From positions 1 through 29,362 of IMG/VR virus record IMGVR_UViG_3300031788_000397: a stretch of 29,362 nt of DNA. One strand, 5' to 3'. Every line of letters starts with the position of its first letter. Position 1 is the stretch's first letter. Positions 13,759 to 21,698 of the stretch are shown here, one piece after another. The position numbers were made by a program, and so were the translations under genes. The notes beneath the pieces are model-generated. The model made no database searches. It saw nothing but the letters and a program-made list of their open reading frames with translations, and was not told the DNA's origin. The DNA is from a virus.

Positions 13759-16220
13759 TAAATTCCTACTTCTTTCGCTATCTTCTTCTTTTGTGCTCTA
13801 ACAATCTTCGGTTTCTCTTCCGTCCTACGTCCCATGTTGAGGAAGGACGCTTCGATAACATTAGCAAGCTCATCAACTAGGTTCGCTTTACCGCCCGAGG
13901 GGCTCTGTTCAGTTGAGCTTTTGAATGCCTTACCTACATCCTCCAGGCGTGGTAAATACGCCGTGGCGAGGTCCAAGCCGATCTGCCCTAGACCCTTGAA
14001 CTTGCCTTCATCTTCTTGCTGTTTTAGGTCGAAGAGTTCAGATATTGCCCCAATTCTAGACCCGGAGGTTAGATAGTGAACCGGATCCGAGAAGAATGCT
14101 AGGGCTTCATTTATGGGTGTGGAGAACGTCTGGTTCTTACCCGCCTTGGTCTTCTGCCAATCTTTTTGGGCATTAAGAAAGTTTGTCACACGACTGGGAT
14201 TTTCTTGCATGACTTTCAGGAACTGTTGAGGAACTATACCTAAACCAAAAGCTACGAAAGGACCGCCCAATGCCTGAAATACCTTCACAAATGCCGATTG
14301 ATTCCTATAGTCACCTACTCTATCAGATATCAGATGCCCTTTCAAATACTCCTCAACTGAACCCGGTGCGGAAGGACCTAATTTCCGGTCTAATTGCTCA
14401 AGTAAACCAGATCTCCAGCCAACCTCCATCCGGTGAAGAAGATCATTCGAAGCCTGAGTGAATTTGTTGTTTGTGGGGACGGAGTAATCTTGCATTGCTC
14501 CCATCTCTCCCAATCTCTTCTCAATCACCGGATTATGTGAAATCATGTGCTTGAACCCACTAAAGACCGCCTGCATACCACCGGCTTGGTATGTCAAAGT
14601 CCCTACGTTCACAAGACCGTGAGGGATTGGGTTCCAGAGGATAGCCTTCTTACCTAGTTTACCCAGTTCGACAAGGGGATTGTGTTCCTCCACGGTTCGG
14701 AGAGCACGAAATATAGGTGAGTTATCCTGAACACCCAGTCTTTTGAGTTGTGCCGGGAGTCCGGTGTGCAATACACCTGGTCGTGCTCTAGAAAGAGCGG
14801 CAAACTCAGCATTAGCCCCTCTAGTGGCGGCATGTATATCGTTAGGATTAGCGTTAAGGTGCTTGTTCTCTACAGCAAGACGAACCTTCTTGCCTTCTGC
14901 TGTGAGTCCAGCACGGTCGAGGTCTCTTCTTGCTACAAACGCATCTGCGAGGGCTGTGTGGGCCTGTGCGAGCAGCGGAAGGTGGGGGAAGTGTTGTGCT
15001 ATTCCCATTGACTGAGCAACGCCGTGAGCAGCTCTAGCCACCGCTGCAGGCGCATGCAGACCGATGTGCATGAGTCCGGTGCCGATGTGCCCGCCACCCC
15101 CCTCAAGTATCTGCTGACCAATATCAGTTCCTGTTTCGAGGATACCATTTATGTACGGTGCCATTACTTTCGGACTATGTAGGGTATTGCGGACAAACTT
15201 GTCGATTTGAGCATGTGAAGGTATTACGGTGACATGTTTTCCAGTTACATCGTAAGCAGCTTGATTCAGGGCTTCCCCCAAACCTGATGTTGACTGTGCC
15301 TCATTCTTTTCAGTGGGGTTGAAGACCATATCCCAGACATGGTGGAGACCTTCCTGGTATTGCTTAATCATTGCATGAGTAGGAGCATCAGGGGTTTTGT
15401 CTATCTCAGCGGCTTCATATAATGCGCCACCCATTCCTCTTTGAAGGCCGCTAATGACTCCTAAAACGGCATCAACCGGATGATGTCGCATCTCATCCCA
15501 TGCCTGAATACCTCTAACCTCGAAATCGTGTAGAGGTCTTGTAGTCTGAAGGTGACCCATAACTTTGGGCGTGATCGGTTGACCGCGCTGAACGGCACCG
15601 AGGATGGTGTGGGTGTCGTGTTTGACTTTCTCAACTAAAGAGGGGCTGTGAAGGATCTGATCGTCACTACCCATGTTGCTAATCACGGAGTCTGCGTATG
15701 CCAAGCCCTGAGCTGAAGTCCTGCTTCCAGAGTTGTACATCGACAGGGCTTCACGGAGATTACCTCCTGTGGCCTTGAGGTTGTCCTTCATCATATTAGC
15801 TGACAGTTCAGCAGCATATGCTGGGTCCTTAGCAGCACGGTCTAGCTTGTCCTTAGAGATACCAGAAGCAGGATCTAACTGCCAGGGGCTCACACCCTTA
15901 TTACTGTCTCTGTCACGGCCTGTAGCTGCATTGTAGTTGCCGCCAGCTCCTAGACCTGACTCCTGCATTCCAATAGCCTGCATGATCCTAGGGTTGAGGC
16001 CAGAAGCACTTGAGACTTTGTTTATGATGGGGTCATAGGTGTGGGGAGTAGCTCTAGACATCGGAACGAGTGGCACAAAGTCAGAAGACGCTACTGGCTG
16101 AAAGTCAGCAGCAGCAGGGGGAGCTTCCGTAGGTGCGGCAGTAGGAGCAGGGTTGACCGGCTTGAAGTCTGCTGAAGATACAGGTTTGAAGTCATCAGCA
16201 GATACTCCCGGACTAGCCAC
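13758..16220 (-). CDS. Large internal virion (ejection) protein with lytic transglycosylase domain
   Basis: An 820-residue protein, the largest in the window. Residues 9-52 contain four DFxPV-type repeats. Residues about 61-170 form an SLT lysozyme-like domain: IMQAIGMQESGLG with catalytic E87, a SPWQLDP segment (111-117) and YNSG (162-165). The rest is helical and Ala-rich without known domains. This layout is that of T7 gp16-type ejection proteins, which open the peptidoglycan during genome entry, but it is shorter than gp16. It lies downstream of a coiled-coil protein in the gp15 position. Assignment to the ejectosome is inference from domain and gene order. Confidence 0.85.
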   Translation of the reverse strand: MASPGVSADDFKPVSSADFKPVNPAPTAAPTEAPPAAADFQPVASSDFVPLVPMSRATPHTYDPIINKVSSASGLNPRIMQAIGMQESGLGAGGNYNAATGRDRDSNKGVSPWQLDPASGISKDKLDRAAKDPAYAAELSANMMKDNLKATGGNLREALSMYNSGSRTSAQGLAYADSVISNMGSDDQILHSPSLVEKVKHDTHTILGAVQRGQPITPKVMGHLQTTRPLHDFEVRGIQAWDEMRHHPVDAVLGVISGLQRGMGGALYEAAEIDKTPDAPTHAMIKQYQEGLHHVWDMVFNPTEKNEAQSTSGLGEALNQAAYDVTGKHVTVIPSHAQIDKFVRNTLHSPKVMAPYINGILETGTDIGQQILEGGGGHIGTGLMHIGLHAPAAVARAAHGVAQSMGIAQHFPHLPLLAQAHTALADAFVARRDLDRAGLTAEGKKVRLAVENKHLNANPNDIHAATRGANAEFAALSRARPGVLHTGLPAQLKRLGVQDNSPIFRALRTVEEHNPLVELGKLGKKAILWNPIPHGLVNVGTLTYQAGGMQAVFSGFKHMISHNPVIEKRLGEMGAMQDYSVPTNNKFTQASNDLLHRMEVGWRSGLLEQLDRKLGPSAPGSVEEYLKGHLISDRVGDYRNQSAFVKVFQALGGPFVAFGLGIVPQQFLKVMQENPSRVTNFLNAQKDWQKTKAGKNQTFSTPINEALAFFSDPVHYLTSGSRIGAISELFDLKQQEDEGKFKGLGQIGLDLATAYLPRLEDVGKAFKSSTEQSPSGGKANLVDELANVIEASFLNMGRRTEEKPKIVRAQKKKIAKEVGI
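16065..16196 (-). repeat. Four DF(K/Q/V)P(V/L) repeats in the transglycosylase protein
   Basis: Residues 9-52 contain DDFKPV, ADFKPV, ADFQPV and SDFVPL, each preceded by Ser or Ala and separated by Pro/Ala-rich linkers of uneven length. Such short linear motifs could dock onto another virion protein. Confidence 0.75.
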
Positions 16221-17424
16221 CTACGGGGTAGTAGTTGCCGTCCGCATCTACTCTCACTTTACGACCTTTGACCATGTACTCGCCTGGAGGAACACCGGCA
16301 GGAGCACGACCAAGTGAGTTTCTCTGTACGTTTACAGCGGGTTTGCCAGATCCCGCACCAAGAAATGCTGAAACCTGTGGGTTAGCTGCAACACTGTCAC
16401 GAAGAGTTTGATCTGCCTCCTTGGCAGTTGTTAGTGCAGTCTTAGCATCTTCAACGGCCTGGGTTGCAGCAGCAAGTTGATCCGGGTCCGTCACGTTCGC
16501 GTAGGCTGTTGCTAGGCTGCTCTCAGCCTTATCAACAGAGGTTTGTAGACCACGAAGTTGGGTAGTAGAAGTGGAGAGAAGGGACCGTACAGCTCCCATA
16601 GCTCCATTTGGAGAAGACTGGAAACGCTGTTGGAGATTGTTCACACTTTGTGTGTATGCAGCAGCACGAGTAGCAGCAGCTCCCGCAGTTGTTACAACAG
16701 CAGAAGCTCTAGAAGCATCTAGTCCAGCTTGAGCATAGTACTGAGCTGCACGAGCAGGAATGAGGTTACCTTCCGCATCTTTATACTTAGCGTTGACCAC
16801 CTCTTGCCTGGACCTAACCACATCTTCTCTAATGTAGTGACTGTCCATACTGTGTACACGGTCGAGAGCGGCCTGGTCCTTCGCATCTACAAAGGGTTTG
16901 GCTGAGTACATAGATTTCGGGACACCTGAATACTGGTCGAGAATACCTTTACGAGCAGCAGCAGGTAATGAAGCTATAGCAGTCATAGTCTTAGGGTCTG
17001 AAGCCAATACGTCAAACGGCTGTTTCAAGCGGTCGATGTCAACAGCTTTACCGTCCTTGGTAAATTCTGGGAGCTGACCTGCAGCACTAGAGAGAGCCTT
17101 GTACTTCGCTACAAAGTCGGGGTCTTTGGCACGGGAAGGATCAGTGATCATCTGTTGAGTTAGGGTCTTGAGGTCAACACCAGCAGCGGCCTTCTTGTCT
17201 GAGGCCATCTTGTCTGTAGTGCCCTGTAAGGTTAGGGCATTAGAGGCCATGGTCTGGGTGTTGAGCTGAGTCTGTTGGTTGAAAAGCTGTTGCTTCTGAA
17301 TGTCTTCAGCCTTCGTTTCCTTCTGTTGCTCAAGCTGTTGCTTCTCTCCCTGATAGCCAGAGAGAAGACCGCCAAGGACTCCCATGAGTCCTCCGCTAAA
17401 ATTAGGTGCGGTAGGAGTGTCCAT
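16213..17424 (-). CDS. Putative internal virion protein, coiled-coil, Gln-rich
   Basis: About 403 residues from the ATG at 17424, chosen because GGGGAAG lies just upstream and it follows the ATP-grasp stop by one base. The frame extends to an ATG at 17460. The N-terminus has a Gly-rich turn and a small hydrophobic segment (about 7-22), then a long Gln/Lys/Glu coiled coil (about 24-50). Ala-rich helices fill the middle, with another coiled coil around 270-330. The C-terminus contains a YMVKGRKVRVDADGNYYPV tail. It occupies the T7 gp15-like position before the transglycosylase protein and overlaps it by eight bases. Function is inferred from position and composition. Confidence 0.75.
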   Translation of the reverse strand: MDTPTAPNFSGGLMGVLGGLLSGYQGEKQQLEQQKETKAEDIQKQQLFNQQTQLNTQTMASNALTLQGTTDKMASDKKAAAGVDLKTLTQQMITDPSRAKDPDFVAKYKALSSAAGQLPEFTKDGKAVDIDRLKQPFDVLASDPKTMTAIASLPAAARKGILDQYSGVPKSMYSAKPFVDAKDQAALDRVHSMDSHYIREDVVRSRQEVVNAKYKDAEGNLIPARAAQYYAQAGLDASRASAVVTTAGAAATRAAAYTQSVNNLQQRFQSSPNGAMGAVRSLLSTSTTQLRGLQTSVDKAESSLATAYANVTDPDQLAAATQAVEDAKTALTTAKEADQTLRDSVAANPQVSAFLGAGSGKPAVNVQRNSLGRAPAGVPPGEYMVKGRKVRVDADGNYYPVGG

Positions 17425-17425
17425 G

Positions 17426-18760
17426 TTACTTCCCCAATCTAGAGTGGGTTTTCCACCCATACTTCTTCAATTGTAGCAAATCTTTGTTTATATTGTCTGC
17501 CGCATCTGTACGATACTGTAGGTTTTGAATCTGTAGTTCTTCGTCGATGTAATCATAGATGTCATCGTACCCAGCTGTCACTGAGTTCCCTTCACATACG
17601 ATGGTTGCTACATAGCCGGGGGGTGAAGCGACAGTTATACCTTCAGATGGATCAAACGCTATTCCAGACGCTACGAAGTACTTGTCCCAGAAGCCATCAA
17701 TCCCATGAACAGGAATACCCAAAGCAGGACTCTTGTTGTCGAGTTTTGCGATATAGTTTGGATAAGGCGGCACAGAAACATGAAGCCCGTGATATATAGT
17801 ACTGGTATCAAATAGATCATCAATCCCTTGTCCTGTAGCTACATTCCAGAGAAGTTGTCCCAAATTAGATATACCCCTCTGGCTAGTCATCTCAGAATCA
17901 TAGCCCAATCGAGGAGTCCACTCTAGGAACCAGGCCCCCTCATTGTTAACAATAGAGTTAATGTCATATATCCCTGGAGCAGCGTTCTTGGAACGAAAGA
18001 CACTCTCTAGTTCTGCAAACTTCAGTTCTCTCGCTATCTCTGGCTCTTCCTCCTGGTAGAACCATACTGTGTTCAGGGAACAGCCCGTCGCTGGACCCTT
18101 GTCCCCATTCAGGAACTTCTTCTCCTCCAGTGTAGCCCAGTAAGGCCCAACCCACGCCGTCCCATTCCACCATCTTGCCGTACTTAGGGCAACCCCAGGT
18201 ATACGCTCCTGAATAATACATTTTAGGTTATCTCCGTACTGACGTTGTATATGCTGTAGACCGCGAATCATTTCATCTTCGTCAGAAGTTACAAGGGTTG
18301 TGTCACATCCGAGACTCTTGTTTGGCTTCCAGGCCCATCCGCCATCCCCTGATTCCTGCTCCGGCTTACTCGAAAGGAATGCTATAGACTCAGAAACAGT
18401 GGCAAATTGAGTAGTAGGAGGGCAAAGAATACCCACTTGTTTAGCAATGTCTTCCCCAACTTCGCGTTTTTGCTCCAAGGTATCTTGGAATTTCCCACCA
18501 CCAAGCACTAGTTTTCCTGACCTCCTGAGACGTTCGGCAAGTTCTCCATCGTCGGTGAAATCAAAAAAGAATAGAGTATTGGGATCTGCTAGACCCCATT
18601 TCATCCATTCATCAAAGTTGAAACTTATGGGAACCAATCCCACGCCTACCCTACGGTAGAGACTTTCTTTGCAGTACACAAGGATCTCAACACCTTCCTC
18701 AAGTAGGCGTCTCATCCAAGAGAGGGAGAGGAACTCGAGGGTGTGATAGGCTACTCTCAT
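17426..18760 (-). CDS. ATP-grasp ligase, PurD-like
   Basis: A 444-residue protein with an ATP-grasp layout close to phosphoribosylamine-glycine ligase. It has an N-terminal Rossmann-like region, the ATP lysine in WAWKPNKS (K145), a hinge strand CIIQERIPG (181-189), and an LEEKKFLNGDKGPATG segment (211-226) matching the PurD K...GD.GP.TGG loop. The Mg-binding YDINSI (265-270) and FLEWTPRLGYDSE (278-290, E280) follow. These enzymes join a carboxylate to an amine via acyl-phosphate. The substrate is unknown, and PurD proper is less likely because no other purine gene is near. Its start overlaps the Gln/Asn-rich gene (ATGA). Its place among ejection-protein genes is unusual. Confidence 0.85.
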   Translation of the reverse strand: MRVAYHTLEFLSLSWMRRLLEEGVEILVYCKESLYRRVGVGLVPISFNFDEWMKWGLADPNTLFFFDFTDDGELAERLRRSGKLVLGGGKFQDTLEQKREVGEDIAKQVGILCPPTTQFATVSESIAFLSSKPEQESGDGGWAWKPNKSLGCDTTLVTSDEDEMIRGLQHIQRQYGDNLKCIIQERIPGVALSTARWWNGTAWVGPYWATLEEKKFLNGDKGPATGCSLNTVWFYQEEEPEIARELKFAELESVFRSKNAAPGIYDINSIVNNEGAWFLEWTPRLGYDSEMTSQRGISNLGQLLWNVATGQGIDDLFDTSTIYHGLHVSVPPYPNYIAKLDNKSPALGIPVHGIDGFWDKYFVASGIAFDPSEGITVASPPGYVATIVCEGNSVTAGYDDIYDYIDEELQIQNLQYRTDAADNINKDLLQLKKYGWKTHSRLGK

Positions 18761-19716
18761 CCAAGGGAACCATATAACGCGTCAGTAAATGCGGACGATG
18801 CTCCTCCAGTTCCTACACCACCCAAAAGTCCAAGACCTGCTCCAAGAGTAGACCCAATACCAGAGTTCTTACCTGATTGTTGCTGTTGAGCCTGCTGACC
18901 GAACGAGGAAGCCTGTGCCGCATTTTGCTGAGATATGCCCGCTAAAGCATTCATTGCCTGTTCCAGGTTAGAAGTGCCCTGCTGCATGAAGGAGTTAGTA
19001 TTGTTAAGAGAGTTTTGTCCCTGCGTGAGAGTAGAAAGAAGGTTCTGAAGAGACTGAGCGTTGCCTTGCTGACCAGCGGTGTTACCAGCTTGTAGTAGGC
19101 CCAGTTTCTGTGTATCCAATCCACTGGCAGTGTTGGCAACTCCCTGCGCTCCCTGCTGCATGATGTTCTGATTCTGACCAGCGAGGTTACCCTGCAGGTT
19201 AGCAGTGTTCTGGAGAAGTTGACTTTGGTTGTTCTGCATCAGAGCGTTCGTGTTGGTGCCAGGAGCAGCATTAGCTAGGATGTTCTGTAGACCACCCTGA
19301 GAGGCTTGTGCAAGCTGGTTCTGAGCGTTCTGAGCGTACTGAGGGTTTAACCCTTGAGTCTGCTCGTTCTGGTAGAACTGCTGCAGTCCAGGAGTAGCTT
19401 GAGCTAAGTTTGTGTTCTGAGGCTGTGAGGCATAGCCAGTTAACTGTTGTAGTCCAGTATTAGGATTAACTCCGGTCTGACCGGAGAGGTTACCACCAGA
19501 GTTTAGAGCAGTATTAAGACCAGAAGAAAGTCCTCCAGATACAGCTCCTGTGTTATTGCCATAAGCACTAGCTAAACCTTGAAGAAGAGGCTGATAAGAC
19601 TGAGTGTTAGTGTTAGCAAGTTGACCAGCATAACCAGAAAGTTGATTGTTAATCTGACCCTGATTGTTCAGAGCAGTTTGTTCTGCACCACTAGCACTGT
19701 TCTTGCCGCCGCCCAT
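18757..19716 (-). CDS. Gln/Asn-rich putative internal virion protein
   Basis: The 319-residue protein is dominated by Gln, Asn, Gly, Ala, Leu and Ser and has hardly any charged residues between about 30 and 280. The C-terminal 30 residues contain a Gly/Leu-rich hydrophobic segment (GSTLGAGLGLLGGVG) that could insert into membrane. It lies where T7 has gp14, the ejection protein that reaches the outer membrane, and precedes the ATP-grasp and coiled-coil genes. The polar low-complexity body resembles prion-like or amyloid-prone sequence. No enzymatic motif is visible. Confidence 0.75.
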   Translation of the reverse strand: MGGGKNSASGAEQTALNNQGQINNQLSGYAGQLANTNTQSYQPLLQGLASAYGNNTGAVSGGLSSGLNTALNSGGNLSGQTGVNPNTGLQQLTGYASQPQNTNLAQATPGLQQFYQNEQTQGLNPQYAQNAQNQLAQASQGGLQNILANAAPGTNTNALMQNNQSQLLQNTANLQGNLAGQNQNIMQQGAQGVANTASGLDTQKLGLLQAGNTAGQQGNAQSLQNLLSTLTQGQNSLNNTNSFMQQGTSNLEQAMNALAGISQQNAAQASSFGQQAQQQQSGKNSGIGSTLGAGLGLLGGVGTGGASSAFTDALYGSLG

Positions 19717-19717
19717 A

Positions 19718-20008
19718 TCACTTCACTTGATTCTTTCCGCCTGTAGCACCTTGGGGTTGTTGCATGTTATTCTTACCGTTTTGCCCAGTCGCAGGGTTCT
19801 GTTGCATTGCATTCTTAGCGCCGGTACTAGCCTTGTTTTGTTGTTGCCCTGACGTTGCATTCACGTTGTCCATATGAGCTGTAACGTGAGCTAGGAGTTG
19901 GCCTATTGAAGCGGGAGTAGGTTGGCCTGCACCTTTACCCTGTACCCCAGCATTTTTGCCTCCAGCACCGGAGGCTCCAGCTCCAGCAGATGCTCCTGTA
20001 CTACCCAC
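19718..20008 (-). CDS. Disordered Gly/Ala/Gln-rich small protein
   Basis: 96 residues. The N-terminal 30 are Gly/Ala/Ser with a few Lys. A short helix-like SIGQLLAHVTAHMDNV (34-49) is the only ordered-looking part. The rest is Gln/Asn/Lys/Gly disorder. The start overlaps the GNAT-like gene by eight bases, and the stop lies one base before the Gln/Asn-rich gene's start. It is probably a minor virion or assembly protein, by context only. Confidence 0.65.
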   Translation of the reverse strand: MGSTGASAGAGASGAGGKNAGVQGKGAGQPTPASIGQLLAHVTAHMDNVNATSGQQQNKASTGAKNAMQQNPATGQNGKNNMQQPQGATGGKNQVK

Positions 20009-20429
20009 AACGAATGCCTGCTTTCACGACTGGGTGACCATCAGGTAACATTCCTTCTTGCTCTACTCCCCAACCGTACTTTTTCATAGTTCTTAGCATA
20101 GAGAAGTTGTCAGCTACGATGTATCCGTACTTGTAATTGTACGGTAATTGTACGATAAGTTCAATCAAACCCCTTATAGCCACCGCTTGCCCTTTGCTTC
20201 CATCTCCGTAAAATCCATAAACGAAGAGTTCACCAGGAAGATTATCAGAGACAAATAATCCGCACACGGCGCGAAGAGCTTCCTTGTAGAATGATCCCAT
20301 CCATAGTACCGAATTCCCATAAGCGTAGTCTGTATCCTTATCGTATGGAATCTTCCAACGGTCACAGTAGTCATTTATGAAGGGTCTGGCCATGAAATCT
20401 GGAATACGTGAGATGAATGGCTTCTTCAT
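20001..20429 (-). CDS. GNAT-like protein in the T7 gp13 position
   Basis: A 142-residue protein with an N-acetyltransferase-like alpha/beta layout. Aromatic-rich strands around 64-75 lead to a GSKGQAVAIRGLIELIV segment (77-93) at the place of the acetyl-CoA pyrophosphate loop and helix. A YIVADNFSMLRTMKKYGW segment (103-120) matches the common N..s..l..k.GF end of GNAT enzymes. T7 gp13 belongs, as I recall, to a GNAT-related family of similar size near the ejection proteins, which fits. Catalytic activity cannot be judged. It overlaps the neighbouring starts by four and eight bases. Confidence 0.6.
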   Translation of the reverse strand: MKKPFISRIPDFMARPFINDYCDRWKIPYDKDTDYAYGNSVLWMGSFYKEALRAVCGLFVSDNLPGELFVYGFYGDGSKGQAVAIRGLIELIVQLPYNYKYGYIVADNFSMLRTMKKYGWGVEQEGMLPDGHPVVKAGIRCG

Positions 20430-20830
20430 TGAAGTTTTATCCCCAGGCTCTGAAGGATGGACATAAGTGGATTCTGTTGTTGCGCTCCCCCCTGCTGTGG
20501 TTGGCTTTGTGGTTTTTGCTGTTGTCCTTGCTGCCCTTGGGCTACTCGTGGTTGCCCTGCTGCCGGAGGAGGAACTTGAGTCCCAGATAGAGCTTGGAGA
20601 ATTTGCGGAAGCATGTCAGCCAAAGAAGGAACCTGAGACCCATCTTTCGGAGGCGGCTTGGTCGGTTGACCACCCTGACCTGGTTGGCCGGGAGATTGAC
20701 CGCCTGAAACCATTAAATGAGAAAGAAGCACCATAAGAAGCTCTGGAGGGATGTTAGGAGGGGGCTGACCCCCAGGAGCGCCTCCAGGGGGTTGCTGACC
20801 TTGTTGTGGACTAGGAGGTTGACCTGACAT
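20426..20830 (-). CDS. Disordered Pro/Gln/Gly-rich protein, 134 residues
   Basis: The N-terminal 30 residues and the 90-118 stretch are Pro/Gln/Gly runs. Two short hydrophobic helices stand out: PPELLMVLLSHLMV (28-41) and SLADMLPQILQALSG (69-83). A third, LMSILQSLGIKL, lies at the C-terminus. Short helices in a flexible chain suggest a linker or binding protein in the virion. Its start shares one base with the stop of the gene before it (TAATG). No family is recognised. Confidence 0.65.
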   Translation of the reverse strand: MSGQPPSPQQGQQPPGGAPGGQPPPNIPPELLMVLLSHLMVSGGQSPGQPGQGGQPTKPPPKDGSQVPSLADMLPQILQALSGTQVPPPAAGQPRVAQGQQGQQQKPQSQPQQGGAQQQNPLMSILQSLGIKLQ

Positions 20831-21012
20831 TATTTTCCATTGCCGCCTTTTCCGCCCTTACCGCCTTGACCCTGCCAAATGGCATCCTTCGAAGCCTTAG
20901 AATCCTTCAAAAGCTTAGTGACTGCGTCTTCGCCCTTTTGGAGCAGGTTTCTGGTATCAGTAGCAGGTGCAGGCTTTTTCTTAATAACTGGTTTCTTATC
21001 GCTGTTTGCCAT
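20830..21012 (-). CDS. Small Lys/Gly-rich disordered protein, 60 residues
   Basis: A basic N-terminus with KKPVIKKKPAPA (6-17), a short amphipathic helix (about 21-45) and a GGKGGKGGNGK tail. It overlaps the previous gene's end by 17 nt and its stop overlaps the next start. No family is recognised. The packing within a virion operon argues for a real gene. Confidence 0.55.
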   Translation of the reverse strand: MANSDKKPVIKKKPAPATDTRNLLQKGEDAVTKLLKDSKASKDAIWQGQGGKGGKGGNGK

Positions 21013-21187
21013 TGTTATTCCCCTTTATAGGATTCCACATGTTGCTGTTATACTTCGCGAACTTGCCCCACATACCTTGCCCACCTCCTTGGAAGCCTTG
21101 AAAGGTACGCTGAAAACGCTTCATATCTGGAAGTTTTGGCATACCTGGGAAAGTCTCTTGCCAGTTGGGAGGTTTTGGTGTGTCCAT
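20996..21187 (-). CDS. Small Gly/Phe/Lys-rich protein, 63 residues
   Basis: The product is basic and contains FQRTFQGFQGGGQGMWGKF (25-43), Trp residues and Pro-rich starts, with no acidic surface to speak of. It begins one base before the stop of the upstream structural gene region (21189) and overlaps the next small gene. It is probably a minor structural or assembly protein; function unknown. Confidence 0.55.
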   Translation of the reverse strand: MDTPKPPNWQETFPGMPKLPDMKRFQRTFQGFQGGGQGMWGKFAKYNSNMWNPIKGNNNGKQR

Positions 21188-21188
21188 G

Positions 21189-21698
21189 TCACCCTCTTTG
21201 AATGTAAACCGTTCCTACAATTGTACCACTTTGTCCTGCTGTACCCGAAACATTAACACCAAAGACCGAATAGCTGCCAGGGCCTAGGAAGGGAGCAGGG
21301 ACATAAATACTGGCGGTAGGATTGGGAGTAGGATTACCTGGGATAACGGCGTACCCCTTGAACAATACCCAAGCTGGGGCATTCATGAGTGATAGAGTGT
21401 AGATCAATAGGTCACCCTGGTTGATAACCATGAGTGATTGGGTGCCCTGAGCCGCAGGCTGTACGTTGTTGGAGATGTTCGTCCGAGTCGGCATGTTTGT
21501 GAAGGTGAATGAAAACGTACCTGTAGCCGGTAGAACGAAGTTAACGCAGTCTACACATAGTAACTGAGGCGGATTAGCCAGAGGGAGAGATGCAGTAGCT
21601 TGAGTTGTAGTAGTCTTAGGTATGTAGACGCCTTTGCTTGCACTGTATTCATTGACAGTCCTCACGCTGATCTGTTTAGGGGTAGGCGGCACAGTCAT
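21189..21698 (-). CDS. Putative virion structural protein, 169 residues
   Basis: A Thr/Pro/Val-rich beta protein with alternating hydrophobic residues throughout and almost no helix. After a polar N-terminus (1-35), a FVLPATGTFSFTFTNMP segment and a LGPGSYSVFGVNVSG segment suggest an Ig-like or jelly-roll domain. Its start overlaps the stabilisation-protein stop by one base (TAATG). It may be a tail or fibre accessory; no specific family is recognised. Confidence 0.65.
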   Translation of the reverse strand: MTVPPTPKQISVRTVNEYSASKGVYIPKTTTTQATASLPLANPPQLLCVDCVNFVLPATGTFSFTFTNMPTRTNISNNVQPAAQGTQSLMVINQGDLLIYTLSLMNAPAWVLFKGYAVIPGNPTPNPTASIYVPAPFLGPGSYSVFGVNVSGTAGQSGTIVGTVYIQRG

